Part shown: one piece after another, positions 13,201 to 26,371 of the stretch
Layout of the letters: every line of letters begins with the position of its first letter
Position numbering within the stretch: the first letter of the stretch is position 1
DNA from: Lutjanus erythropterus
Taxonomy: Eukaryota > Chordata > Actinopteri > Lutjaniformes > Lutjanidae
Assembly: GCA_020091685.1 (NCBI GenBank)
Contig: CM034613.1
Location: 11,068,331 to 11,132,330 of the forward strand
Direction: 5' to 3'
DNA: 64,000 nucleotides
Position numbers and translations under genes: made by a program
The notes under the pieces: model-generated
The model's input: only the letters and a program-made list of their open reading frames with translations
Database searches by the model: none
Told to the model about the DNA's origin: nothing

Positions 13201-16200
13201 AGATCTTTGAAAATGCATATTAAAAGAAAGTGTTCCTCTCCCTCTGTGTCTGCTAATTAAAATGTTACTGCCTATAAATTATTTTTTTGCAGCTTTAACT
13301 CTTCCTATACCAGAGATGTTGCTTTGATCAACAGCCGTTAACACACTGATTTGCAGTTTTTGCTCCTTTTCTGCACAGGATATCTATTTCCATGTAGGCG
13401 CTCTGTCGGTGGTGTGTGTGGTTCTCTGTCTTAGTGCCATCCTGCTCGTCTGCCTGCCCTGGCTGGCCACGGTGAGGCGATGTGGAGGAGCTCTGGCTCT
13501 CTTCGTCTGGGGGACGCTGTACATCACTGCCATAGTCTTCATCTTCACTGGAGGACCTGTCACTACGTGGGAACAGGTGAACAGGAAGCATGAAGAGACA
13601 GAAATCACGAGTTTTATTGTAGTTAACTGTTCTTTAATGCTGTTGGCCTTTAACTCTCTGCATCTTCCACTCCTTCACTCTCCCTTCTTACCCTCTCAGG
13701 TTGCATTTTTCCTCTTCCTCTCTCTGAGTGTGTACACTGTGCTGCCTCTCTCTATGGCCTGGGCCCTCATGGTTGGCATTGGGACCAGTGTTTCACACAT
13801 CATTATCATCAGTGTCTACGTCCCCGTCACAAGCCCAGAGACACCAGACCTGGCTGTGCAGGTGAACATTTGCCATTGCAACGATTTTTTGCTCTTTCCC
13901 ATTACTAACAATGACAGCTAAGTTTGTCCCTGTGAGTTTGTAGTTTAGTTTTGGGTAAAAAACAAATAGGTTCATGTAATTAAGTTTCAAATGTAAATGT
14001 ACAGGCAAGAATTTGCATGTGACCTGTTTATGTAAACAAACTTTCGGCAAAATACCATCCAAATTCAAATATCTGTGTGAGGCTTTAGTCAGCCTGCACA
14101 ATACTGTCTTGTGGTTTGTGACCAGCAGTTTACAGTTACACAGGAAATAATGCAAATTATCTGCATCATTCACTCTGTTGATTGTCAGAGAAGTCCTTCA
14201 CCTGGTCTGGACACCTGTATAGTTCAACTAAGTATAATATTCAAAGTACCAATATCCTTTTTTCTCGTCTGACTCCCCCCTCAGCTGGTGGCAAACGCGG
14301 TGCTGTTTGTGTGTGTGAACTGTGTCGGGATTTTCCATCTGTGGATGACCGAGCACGATCTCAGGATCTCCAACCAGAAAAGAGAAGAGTTCAGCGCCAT
14401 ACGCTCCCAGAAGGAAATAAAGAAATATCAACAGGTTCAAACACCCATTAGACAATTTAAATTAAATAAGTAAATAGTTTATTTGCACAAACTGCTTACC
14501 CTGCTTGTCTTAGTTTATTGCAGTCCAGTTCATAGGACTCCTATTGGTTCAGTAATACTAATTTTAATGCAACACAAATGTCATTTTCATTAAAAAATCT
14601 GTAATTGCAGATGAGCCAAGAAATTAATTTATTAAAACAAGCAAACAGATATTAGCATACTCCAGCATTGCATACTACTCTTTGGTTTTCTTTTCAACAT
14701 AGACAAGTCTAGTACATAGCATTTATGGTTAGCTAGCTAGTTACATCTCACAGCTTATGTTATCAAAACGCTAACTAGCTAATTGATATTGATCGTTAGT
14801 TAGCTATTTGATAGCTAATGTCAGCAAGACACTGATAACTAACAGGAAAGGAGAAAGTTGTTGTTTTTGGAGCACAGAGTGAAAAGGGGTGGAACTTAAG
14901 AATGGGTCAATTGACAGCTTTTTGACAAATATATTTTAAAACCTCACACTTGATAAAAATGATTTGATGAAATTAATATTTCTATATTGTAGAAGTCTAA
15001 TCTAGTTCTCTGTTGTGTGGTTTGTTTTAGTTACTCTAGATTTAAAATCGTTATGTGTAATCAGTCTCATTCAAGAGCTCTTTACCTGGACAGCCTGGGT
15101 TTGGTTACTGTATGCTTTTCTGGCTATTAGGTCAATAGATTAATCATTCACTTGTCTGGCGCTCAGCAGCAATAGAATTGGCAAACCTGAATGGATGCTG
15201 TTCACAGCAAGTAAACAAATAGATGAAACGTGATCCACTGAGTAAACATGGCATCGCTTCAAAGAAGCTCTTGATGGCCGCCTATTTCTTTTACAGCCTT
15301 TGTGAACAGATTGTCACCTTTGTAAGACAGAAATCCAATGACCCAGTGTGTGCAAAGCCTCAGAATTCATCACCCACCATCTCCATGCACAATTTTACCC
15401 CCCATCCTCTCTGTGTCAACAGGAGCAGCTCCTTCTGTCAGTGTTGCCACGGTACATCGCCATGGAGCTGAAGACGGAGGTGATAAAGAGGTTTTCCAAG
15501 CCCAAGAGTGATGAGGAGAATGAAACTAACTTCCACAACTTTCACAGTCTCTACATACGGCAGCACAAAGACGTCAGGTGAGCGTCATACTGTTCCACTG
15601 TTAATTACTAATTAATAATTAATTAATTATTAATAATTAATAATTAATCCACATTACAGCTGAACCATAAGTTGTTTCTGTCCTTCCTCCTTCCCAGCAA
15701 CTTTTTTGAGGTCACAGGATTAATAATTGTTCTGTCTCAGACTCCTATGCGCCTTACTGTTCTACCCCTAGTCGCCTTTAAAACCACTTATGCCCTATCA
15801 CAATATAATCCTACTCAAATCTAAGACAACATCTGGTCTCTTGCCCCGCGCTAAGCTTATAATGCTTATGCAGATGTAAACAGGAAGTATAACTAGACCA
15901 ACTTTTTTGGCCTATATTTGTTTACATTTTGGCAAATTGGCACTACTGAAAAGTATGTTGAATTTGCTATTAGCATTTGCAGTGTAAAGATATACAAACA
16001 ACCATCACTTGATTAATTTGACGTTGTAAAAAACTTTAAAATGTGATAAGGCAAGCTCTGGAGTTATATATTCACACAGTAGTAAAGTTGACAGCTGTTG
16101 TCATCATCTTGGCGATACATTTCTTAAGTGCAACTGTGCTACAGGTAAATCAGAGATTTATATATTTGTTTTATATTTAATGTGTTTATTTTGTAATGCT

Positions 16201-19200
16201 GTAGCTGTTATTGTATGTACATATGTGTGCCTGATATTTGTATCAATTTGGACTTGTGTAGCATCCTGTATGCAGACATTGTGGGCTTCACAAAGCTAGC
16301 AAGTACCTGCACTCCAGAAGAGCTGGTAGCTGTGCTCAACAAGCTCTTTGGCAGATTCGATGACATCGCTAAGGTGAAAATACAAGCACATCCTGCCTAA
16401 AATAAAACTTTTATTTCTTCACAGAGAACAGTTTCGTATTAGTCTGACTCTCTGTCTCACCCTGTTTCTTTCTATCTGTAGAAGAATGGGTGTCTTCGAA
16501 TTAAGATTTTGGGTGACTGTTACTACTGTGTATCTGGTTTGCCTGACCCCATCCCCACTCATGCCAGAAACTGCGTTCAGATGGGACTGGACATGTGCAC
16601 TGCCATCAGGTCAGTTAATCTTTTTTCTCTCAGTGTTATTTGACGTGTTTTTCCAGCTTCAGAAATAAAAGCTATTCAGTGCTTTTAATTTGCATCTGAT
16701 GTTACTTCCTCATGGTCTTCATGGCACGTTTATGTCACTATTTGTTCCTCAACAACTGAAACCACACTATACAGTATATTAATGTTCAGAGTGTGCCATT
16801 ACAGCATGTAGAAGTGTCATGATATGAAATTGACCATAATATTCTTATGAAACTACACATTTTCAATGAGGTTGCATCATGTTGATAATTAAATTATAAG
16901 TAGCATCAAAGTAGCAGCTATTAAAGGGTAAATTATTTTTCAACCTTGACCCAATTTTCCCATGTTTTTGTCTCTAAGTGAGTAATTGCTACAACAGTTT
17001 TTGAAATTGGTCCACTATTGGCAAGACTGCTGCAAAGATGGATTTGAACATATTTTTATTCATTTTTTGTCTTTTTATTGTTACGCATACAACTCAGACT
17101 AAAAATGTTGAATTAAAGTTCAAATAGCTCAACAAGGAGTTCCACACATTACCAGGACATTTTTATTCTGATTTAACTATACTTTTGGCTCCCTGTAGTA
17201 AACTGCGAGAGGCGACGGGGGTTGATATCAGCATGCGGGTGGGTGTCCACACTGGCAACGTGCTCTGTGGTGTGATTGGCTTGCAGAAGTGGCAGTATGA
17301 TGTGTGGTCAGATGACGTTACGTTAGCCAATCACATGGAGTCTGGAGGTCTTCCTGGGTGAGAAAATTTTAAATCTTTTAGAGATAATAACATTTTGAGT
17401 AGGTGTCTACATCTATTCATATAATTGTAGTTTTTTTTTCCTATTTTGTTATTAATTCTGTTTTTATTATTAATAGGCGAGTCCACATCACAGAGGAGAC
17501 ATTGCAGCACTTGAATGGAGCATATCAAGTAGAGGAGGGGAATGGGGGGACTCGGGATCCTCTTCTTACAGGAAAAAAGACCTACCTAGTGATTGACCCC
17601 CTAAAGCCAGACAGTGTTTCCAGGAGATCTAAATTGGTAGGTGTAAACATGTTTGTGAAATGTATTTATTGTTCTCTGTCATCAAGTTTTGTAGAATTTT
17701 CTGAAAACATTTTTTGTATCTCATCTGTCAAATTTAGTGTGCCTAAAAAGCAATGTTATATAGTATATTTGTGATCTTTCATTTATAGCATGTTATCTGT
17801 ACAGGTTTATTTACTTTTTTGATGAACTTACGCTTCCAAAAATCACTCCTTATGAAAGAAAAATAATCTAGTTTCTGATGAAGTAATCTAAGTATGCAAC
17901 TTCCTGACAGAGACTGCATATGTGTATAAGGGGAAGCATGTTAAGCTACTACAGAGAACTTCAATATCTTGCTGACCCCCACCCCCACCATCCACCCTGA
18001 GAGAAACAAAATATTTTATTTATGTTATTTACCTAATTTATGTGCAGTCATTTAATTTCAGCTCAATTCAAAGTTGTTATGGCAGCTAGTGAGCTACTAG
18101 GAAATGTTTTTTGACTTTAAGAAGTGCTGTTTGCTAGTTTGCTAACTATTCTTAAACTGATGTTTCTGACTGAAAAAAGTAAAGTAAAATAACGTCATCT
18201 CTGTCTTAATTTCAGCCAAACGCTCTTGTGTCAGGAGAGAATAGACAGCGGGCATCAGTCCGGATGTCTCAGTACCTGCAGTCGTGGCGGCAAATCCACC
18301 CCTTCGCTGATCTAAGCAATCCTGATGCCACGCCCGCCAAGAAGCCAATCATCCCCACCAATTCTGTCATGAGCCAATCACAGTTGTCTGCAGTATGTAT
18401 TTGTGCTGTGCCCCTCTTTGTTGTTTAGCTTCTCCCAAATGTGGAGTGGTGTATAATAGTTAAAGTATATATAGGTAGAAAATCAGCATACAGCATTTTC
18501 TAGTTGTTAGCAGACACACACGTTTTTCGTAATGACTAAACCTCCAGCAGATATTATGCACCACCTGATGGTCTTTTGCCTGTGTCTCACCAGTGTTTAA
18601 TCACAATGTTTGTATTGTACATTTGAGAAAAGTGATATTAGGTCATGCATTTTGTATCTGTGTTTGCTTCAGGAAGGACCATCAAGCCAGAACAATGCCT
18701 CCAGGTAAGCTTTCAGATATATTACAAGTAAAATCATATGCAAAATACACCATCATTAATGCACCTTCTTCTCGTGCATTACATGTATTTAGTATATTGT
18801 TTTTGGTTAAAACTGTGTCTAATGTCTTCTTGATTTGTTCCAGTTTGGTTGTGGATAATAGTGTTATGGGATCACTGGACACAATAGACACTGCAGGGTA
18901 AGTTTCCATCCAAATTCTCTTGTAAACTGCTGCTTCTGTGTTGCGCAGAAGAAATCCACAAGAACCTCTTTAATGTGAAATACATTCTACCAGGGCTTGT
19001 TAATACTTAATTTGTGAATAGAAGTTCTGACAATTCTGACAGTTCTGATAATTTTATTGATCTCTTCCTTTTACTCCGACTTTTTTGATATTTTTTCTAT
19101 TCTGTATGTCCTATTTTGGGATCAAATTCCTGTCCATCCCTTTTTTATTATTCATTCAGGAGGAGATTAAAGAAGCTCAACTGTTTTACTCTGCTATTCA

Positions 19201-22200
19201 ATGATCTGAGCCTTGAAAAACAGGTAACTTCATTGTCAGCTCTAACTTAAGAGAAGTAAACAAAATCATGTATACCATAGTATGTATTTATGAAAGAGTA
19301 GGCACAAGTGTGATGTGAGATGTGTGTGTTTGCAAATTAGTTATTTCTACTTTATTTGTCTATCTGTGTGTTTGTGTTCCAGTTCCGCATTTCAGAAGTG
19401 AAGGGTTTACACCACTCAATGAGCTGCATTGCCTTGATCTTCGTTACTCTTTTTGCTGTCCAGATGCTTGTCTCTACGAAGTGAGTAGCAGTTGCAACCA
19501 TACTTAAATATCACATGTTTATGCTCAGTATGTTCGAAACTTTTTCTTCTCTAATCTTTATTTGCTCATTTTTGAATGAGGGACAAAGAGTAAATGATTT
19601 GTTTTCACCCCCTCCTAGTAACTTTGAGATGGCAGTGTCCTATGGTGCGACTTTCCCTGTGATGGTGCTGCTTCTGTCCATCGCTTTCACTGGATACTTG
19701 GAGGTAAATGAACACTTGGTGGTATGTTTGTAATAACACTGTGCAGTATTACAAGAAGTGCAGATCTTGAAGTTTCATATTAATTTACAGTATATAAGGT
19801 TTAGTGCTCAATCTGCAGCAGCAAATGAAAGCAGGTACGTCTACATTAGAGTTACCCAGATTGATTCGATGCTCATCATTATGAGCTGATATTTATTTAA
19901 AAAATATGTGATTGAGAGATTGAGATTAATGTTTTCTAGGCACCGATCACAAAAACTGATGATGATGAAAAAAACATGGAGCCAGTTCTCATTTGAGTTG
20001 GTGTCATTGTCACATGCTACTTAACCAAAAGAAGCACTTCACCCCCCCATCGTGATTTTGAGTTATTAACCCCTTGCTGCCTTGTGTTGCCTCCATGTAA
20101 ATGTACACTGAAACGCAAAACTATATCAAAACAACTGTCACACAACTCACACAGTATAATCAAACCTCATTTATGCGGTTGTGTGCTTAATATTAATTAA
20201 ATTAATTAAATTAAATTAATACTAACTACTAATTAAATCATTTCTGATGGAAAATGTATATCTACATAGCTGCTTCAACCAAACAAAAAATGGTAGGTAT
20301 AGATTGTGTATTGTTTGATATGGCTTGTAGCTGATTGTGAATCGGGATTAGTGAACTCAAGAACAATTTATTTGTTACTGTTTAAACTGTTTAAATTTTC
20401 AATTTGTTTTTAGATTGTTTCTTATCTTTGTATTGTTCACTGGTTATCATTTGTTTGTATTACAATTGAATTATTGCTTTGTGCCACTGTGAATTGAAAT
20501 ATGTAGTGTGATTCCAATGACCAGCAGCATTTTTATTAAATGTTTGAACGAATGTTTGTTTACAGAAGTGGCGGTCCAAGATGCCAGTGGGTGTTCAGTG
20601 GATATCAGGGCTGTCCCGTGGTGTCTCTACCAAGGTGGTGCTGCGCCTGTTTGTGGTCACACTCTGCATACTCATCACTCTGCTGATGGCCTTCCTCAAC
20701 TTAGTGAGTTCCTCTTCTGCCTCCTATTTATTTTGCCACAGTTTTCTCTTTCTATTTTCCATCCTTCCTTGATATATTTGTTTTTCCATGAATCTTTTTT
20801 ATTTAGTCTGGTTTTGTCCTCTTGTTTTTGTCTTTCAGGTTTTTCTGCCTGGAAACAACTGCACGTCGAATACGAACCAGACAGAGCTGGAGGGTCTCAA
20901 ACTCTACACCGTGCCTGTAAGTATCCATGTTTCATCTTTATAACGTCTTATAATTCCTGTGGTAAATTATTTTAATGCTGTATTGTTTTATTCTGAATTT
21001 TGCTTATAAGTCAGTCCAAACCTTTCCTTTAACAAACCGAATGTAACACAACAGTTGTTAAAAATTGTTATAAAACATTCATTAAAACATCACATTTTTT
21101 GCTCATTTTACTTGTTCAGTTGCTGTTTTTTCATGCACACAAGACACAAGAAGCAAAACAAAAGCATCCCCTTACTGTTTTGAATGTGTGTAGAATATGT
21201 CCATCCTATTTAGTAGAATATGTTGCCTTTTCCATAGCCAGGCATCAGCCATTGCTTAGCAGTTGGAGCTTTAGTTTTTTACTCTTGATTCATTCATCCT
21301 TTCTTCACTCATTAGGTATACATATATCAAGTTTTTCATTAGCTTTTGAATGTTGAGAGCTTCATTACAAGCTTTGGACATCACACATAAACCCATAAAC
21401 CCACATTTTTCTCTTCCCACCTCACCTCCCTCTCCAAACATCCAGTACTACCTGTACTGCTGCCTGCTAGCCATGCTGGGAGTGATTGTGTTCGTCAGGA
21501 TGTGCTTGTCTGTGAAGGCGCTGCTGCTCACCCTGGCTGTGGTGGTTTACCTGGCCCTCTTCCTTCATGTTTACGCCCCAAAGTCGGACTGCCTCGTCGA
21601 GCTGCTTTACACCAACAACACCAAGTACGTCACATGCCAGGGGTTCAATATAGCTTTTAATGTGCCTGAACATTATTTTGAGAATTAAATTAAGCAGCAG
21701 CAGAATAATCAGTTCTAATCTTTAATCAATTAAAGAAGAAGCTGCCACAACACATAATAATTGTAAATAATTCTAACCAGTTAAGTTCAATAAAGTTTAC
21801 TTTAAATTGACTACACTAAGACATGATCTCTGATCTCCTCCCTACCCTTACATATCTTAGTTGTTTGCCCTTATTTGTCTGGTGCTGACACTGTTTGAAT
21901 GTTTTGAATTGATGTCCTTGTACAGAAACGGTGACAATTAATAGACAAACTGTTAAAAAATAAGATGCATGAATATATACAAATGTTCAAGCATGCTAAC
22001 TTCGCAAACAGCCTCTAAGTAATCCTGATAAAGTTCCATTTTCCACTCATCCACATTCATTCACCGTTATCTTTAGTCATCACACTGTCTGTCTTTTAGC
22101 TAGAGGTGTTAAATTCCCTTCCTTTTGTCTGACACTCAAAAGTCCAGATTGTGAATCCTTGTCTAGAGTTTCAGATCACCATCATTTATTCAGGAGCTTT

Positions 22201-25200
22201 CTATAGACAGAGGCCCAACTGCCCGGGGGTACAGGCCCCATTCACTGTGAGATACAAGACACTCTTGTCTGAGGAATTATGTAATGGAAGGAAAAAAAGA
22301 GTGGCAGTAGTTTAGCAGTCCAGATTAGGTGAGAGTGTGACTCTAAATATGTTAACATTTGTTTTTTACAGGCCGGGAGTGCTGAAGGACCCTCAGATCA
22401 TGTCTGGGGTCTGGCTGGTCATTTTTTACATTGTATGTCTCATACTGGCCAGACAGGTATGTGTATGTTTACAAATGTTAACACAGTGACTCTTCATATT
22501 GAGACATATGAACATGCATCCAAATTTGTTCCTACATTTTGTTTGTACTCCTGCTGTCTGTCTCTCAGGACGAGCTGGGTTGTCGTGTGGACTTCCTGCT
22601 GGATCGTTGTTTCAAGATGGAGCAAGAGGAGATGGAGACCATGGAGAATGTCAACAAGCTCCTCCTTCAGAACGTGCTCCCGCTCCACGTCGCCTCAGTC
22701 TTCATGGGCAAAACTATTCGCAACCAGGTAAAGGAAACAAAACACAGCAGAGATGTACCGTGCAGTATTGTATACAGAGTGGGAAATTGTAAGGCATAAT
22801 ACATTTTAGATCACTAGAAAATTAGCTGCTTCCCCTACTGAAAAGACTGAGGAGGAATGACACTTGCAAGTATGTCTCTTAAGAAAACAGAGAATTTTTG
22901 AGACAGTATTTACTTGTCTAGACCCCGGTAAAACTGACAATTCTTGGATAAATTAACATTTTCCCACTCAATCCAAACAAACAGCTCGATCTCAGAAGCA
23001 GAAAGAAACTGACAATCACAAGTTGTTTTTATTTTTAAAAACACAATTTCCTCTTTAATTTGATACCAAGTATGTGGCATTTGCAGCTTTTTAGACCAAG
23101 TTTGATTTAATGTATTTCAGAAAACACCAGACAAAACAACAAAAATCACTAAAACTGCTGTGAATAGCTACGATGAAATAACTCTCATTCTACCTAACAG
23201 AGGAGAAAGTAACTTCAGGTAAATTTTATAATGAATGTATTTTCCACAATATTATTCTCTGTTTGCTCCCTGAGTCAACATTTAGAAGCTGAACAGATTC
23301 CTCACCAGATAATGCTGGACTTTCAAAATAAGAGAGAAATGTCCCACACTGTACACCACAGAACTATGTTACAAGAACAAACAACAGTAATGTGGTAATA
23401 GTAGTGTTTTTGACCAGGTCAGTTGTCCCTTCCGACTCCATTTCTATATTATCTCAACCAATTAACCTATTTGAAAAGATTTATTCCACAAATAGACATC
23501 CACCATGTAGGAAAAAAAAATCTCACTTAGAAATGAATGTTGGCATTGAGGTGATGGACATTCTTATGCAAAAAGTAGCTGAACAGGTTCAACTCCGTTG
23601 ACTTCTGCTAAAATTGCAGAATGCACGTTTTGTGTATTGCTTGTACATCTGTTCATCCCTGTTTGATTTATAATTGTTTGTTACAGTACATACAATCCTT
23701 ACAGTTTTTGTTCCTCAGCTGTTCCTTGTTATTATCCCCCCTGACCCTCAGATTCACTTGTAAATATTCAAATTCTTAGTGCTTTTTTAGTATTTTGTTT
23801 TCACCCTAGTATTATTTGTTTTATTACTTACAAGCACTGGGGTCTGAGAGAAATGGCAATTTGGATCCTCTATTTGTGCTGTGCATAGGCCAGACAGTAG
23901 TTTTGAATTCAGTATTCTGCTGATGATGCTGATCTTGGAAGTAAATCCTTTCCTTTTAAAAATTGTGTTTCAGGACCTGTACAGTCAGTCATATGACTGT
24001 GTGTGCGTGATGTTTGCCTCAGTGCCTCAGTTCAAAGAGTTTTACAATGAGAGCAGTGCCAACAGGGATGGTCTGGAGTGTTTGCGCTTCCTCAATGAGA
24101 TCATATCAGACTTTGATGAGGTATGAGGAAGAAGATTATCCTGTCAGTGTCAGCGTCACCAGATTGGAACATTTATTTTGTCTGTGTGTTTTTCCTTCCT
24201 ATGTCTCACTTTCTCCTCCTTATCTTGCAGCTTCTCTCTAAACCCAAATTCTCCTCAGTGGAGAAGATTAAGACCGTTGGCAGTACGTACATGGCTGCTG
24301 CAGGGCTCACACAGTCACCTCAAGGGGATGAAAGAAAGGTTGGTTCATTCGCTCAAAAATAAAGTGATTTCATCCATTTTTTACAGGAATTTACTAGATG
24401 TTTTAAAACCAAAGGTGAAAGACCCTGCCCTACATTAACATGATCTCTGGCTCCCCCTACAGAAAATTGAGGTGTCCTACAGTCATGTGCGTGCCATGGT
24501 GGAGTTCGCCATTGCTCTGATGGGCAAACTGGAGCTTATCAACACACATTCTTTTAACAGCTTCAAACTCAGGATTGGTGAGTTTATTCTAGGCTAATAC
24601 TGATAAGGTGGTTAATAATACTAAAAGGCACCTGGCCAATAGTATTGTTCAAACAATACTATAATTTCTACACACTGCAGATTCCACCATTTAGTATTTT
24701 AATTATACAAACAAGTGTCAAAACTATTTTCAAATTTGAGGTAGAAGAAAGAAGAAGTGAAAGAAAGAAAGAAGTGCCAAAGAAGGCAATACTTTAATAA
24801 AATCTCCAACCTCTAAAAAAAGAAATGCATGTTCTATTTTTCTGAAAATGTAATCATTCCTCCTCATTGCATTCCCCCACTTGCAGGAATAAACCATGGT
24901 CCAGTGATTGCTGGGGTGATTGGAGCTCATAAACCTCAGTATGACATCTGGGGGAACTCTGTGAATGTGGCCAGCAGGATGGACAGCACAGGAGTGTTGG
25001 ACAAGATACAGGTCAGAGACAAAGAGTCAAAAGACAGAAATATACCCTACAACCTGTCTCAAAAAAAAAACAAATTAAGGAATATTTCTATGCAATTTGC
25101 AACCTTGCTCTAAAAGGATATGTTCACAGTCTTTAAAGTATGTTTTAGTTATCATATGGACACCTGACTGTTGTTTTAAGACAGACTTGAAAAATTGTGA

Positions 25201-26371
25201 ACCTATATTTTAAAGGCAGCATGGAGGTCTTCACTGAAACAGATCCATGGAAAACCTACATGAACCAGAGATGTGAAAAAGAGACCCGATCTGAAAGGGA
25301 CCTGAAAGTCAGGCCTGATCCTAATAAACCTGTAGATGATTTATCCCAATCCAAGCTTTGGTTGCCCCAAACAGACACAAATGGATAGAGAATACTGGGA
25401 AATAAGAGCGATATGTGTTTATTTTTACCTGCAATTTATAATTCACAGTATCTGACATCAAAACCACATTTTTGCAATCATTTTAGTATGGCTAATAGAA
25501 GATATTAGATATATTGACACACACGGACAAGCCCAGTTAGACTTAATAGAATTTGGAATTGGCAGGGAAACCAAGCAGATACGTGAAGACCTAAGGGTGA
25601 GAGATTATTTATCCACTTTTATCTTCAAGCCTGTAGACTAAAAAGACTTATTTAAAAATGTGCCACAAATCAATTCATTTCCTTTCATTCCTTGAAACCA
25701 ATAACGTTAATGTATCATTCTCAGAAAATTGACGCTTAAGTTCCCAGATCCACTTTATTTGAACCAGTCCAACACCATCTAGTCAGGTTGCGGGAGCAAA
25801 ACATGAAGAACTAATGTTATTTTACTCATCTCCACTTGGACAAACTTAGACCAAAGAGAATTTTATTTGCAAATGGCAGCATGCAAAACGTGCAATACAA
25901 CTTCCAACTTTGTTTGACAAAAACAGTGAGTCAAGTCTCCGGTGTTAAAATGGCATTACACTTAGTGAAGAATTATGACTTGTTTAGGATTTGAAACTCA
26001 AAGTTTTAGGGCTTGTAGCTTGTCATACTTGACTTGGGACTTGAATGCAAAAACTTGCAAAACAATGATGTGGCCTCACCTCTTTGCGTTACCATCTGTG
26101 GTCCACTGTGGGCAGATAGATCAGTGGATGCTAAGGATTGCACAGTAAATGCTGTCATTTGTGTTCATTACCTCTGCAGCAAGGAGTGAATGATTGCCAC
26201 ACATTTCCTCTCTAATTCTTTTCTTTCTGCTCCCAGGTGACAGAGGAAACAGCCCGGATGGTGGAGAGCGTGGGATACAGTGTTACTCTCAGAGGAGTTG
26301 TCAATGTCAAAGGAAAAGGGGAACTCACCACCTACTTTGTTAACACGGACCAATCATCTCCTCAGTTCTGA
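10296..26371 (+). CDS. adcy7: Membrane adenylyl cyclase, AC2/4/7 subfamily
   Basis: Makes cAMP from ATP at the plasma membrane; AC2/4/7 enzymes are Gs-activated and G-beta-gamma-modulated. Coding exons: 10296-11198, 13379-13576, 13700-13861, 14285-14434, 15423-15577, 16262-16373, 16482-16609, 17199-17357, 17477-17636, 18216-18392, 18673-18704, 18844-18897, 19160-19223, 19383-19480, 19619-19703, 20566-20703, 20839-20916, 21446-21624, 22372-22456, 22569-22727, 23974-24120, 24231-24338, 24463-24577, 24887-25011, 26237-26371. All phases agree: 1301 residues, against about 1080 in human AC7. Order: disordered N-terminal extension (1-~255), six membrane segments, C1 with metal-binding Asp528 and Asp572 ([16 protein letters not shown]), six membrane segments with NCT and NQT sequons, C2 with Lys1155, Asp1235, Asn1242, Arg1246 and KGKG near 1282. 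Start chosen at the ATG with A at -3; the frame is open upstream to 10266 but has no earlier ATG. C2 and the cyld neighbour favour AC7; an FTGG loop and RPGVLK-like loop resemble AC4. Confidence 0.9.
11467..11835 (+). mobile_element. Family B and family A MITE remnants in adcy7 intron
   Basis: Positions about 11467-11605 match the family B pattern 'CCATCTACTGT..gtacactgactgtgaggtacctcatgcaaacccacttcaaa' also seen at 46160-46250 and 58270-58340. Immediately downstream, 11620-11835 resembles family A (TTAGTTTACTATGATATATAACAAAGAAAAGCA). Both are non-coding relics. Confidence 0.5.

Noticed and set aside
15595-15655. TTAATTAATAATTAATTAATTATTA run as an origin or scaffold site
   Set aside because: Simple AT repeat in an intron; nothing else supports a function.
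25029-25388. Short ORFs in the last cyclase intron, including 25197-25388
   Set aside because: No splice support, no domain; flanking exons join in phase without them.
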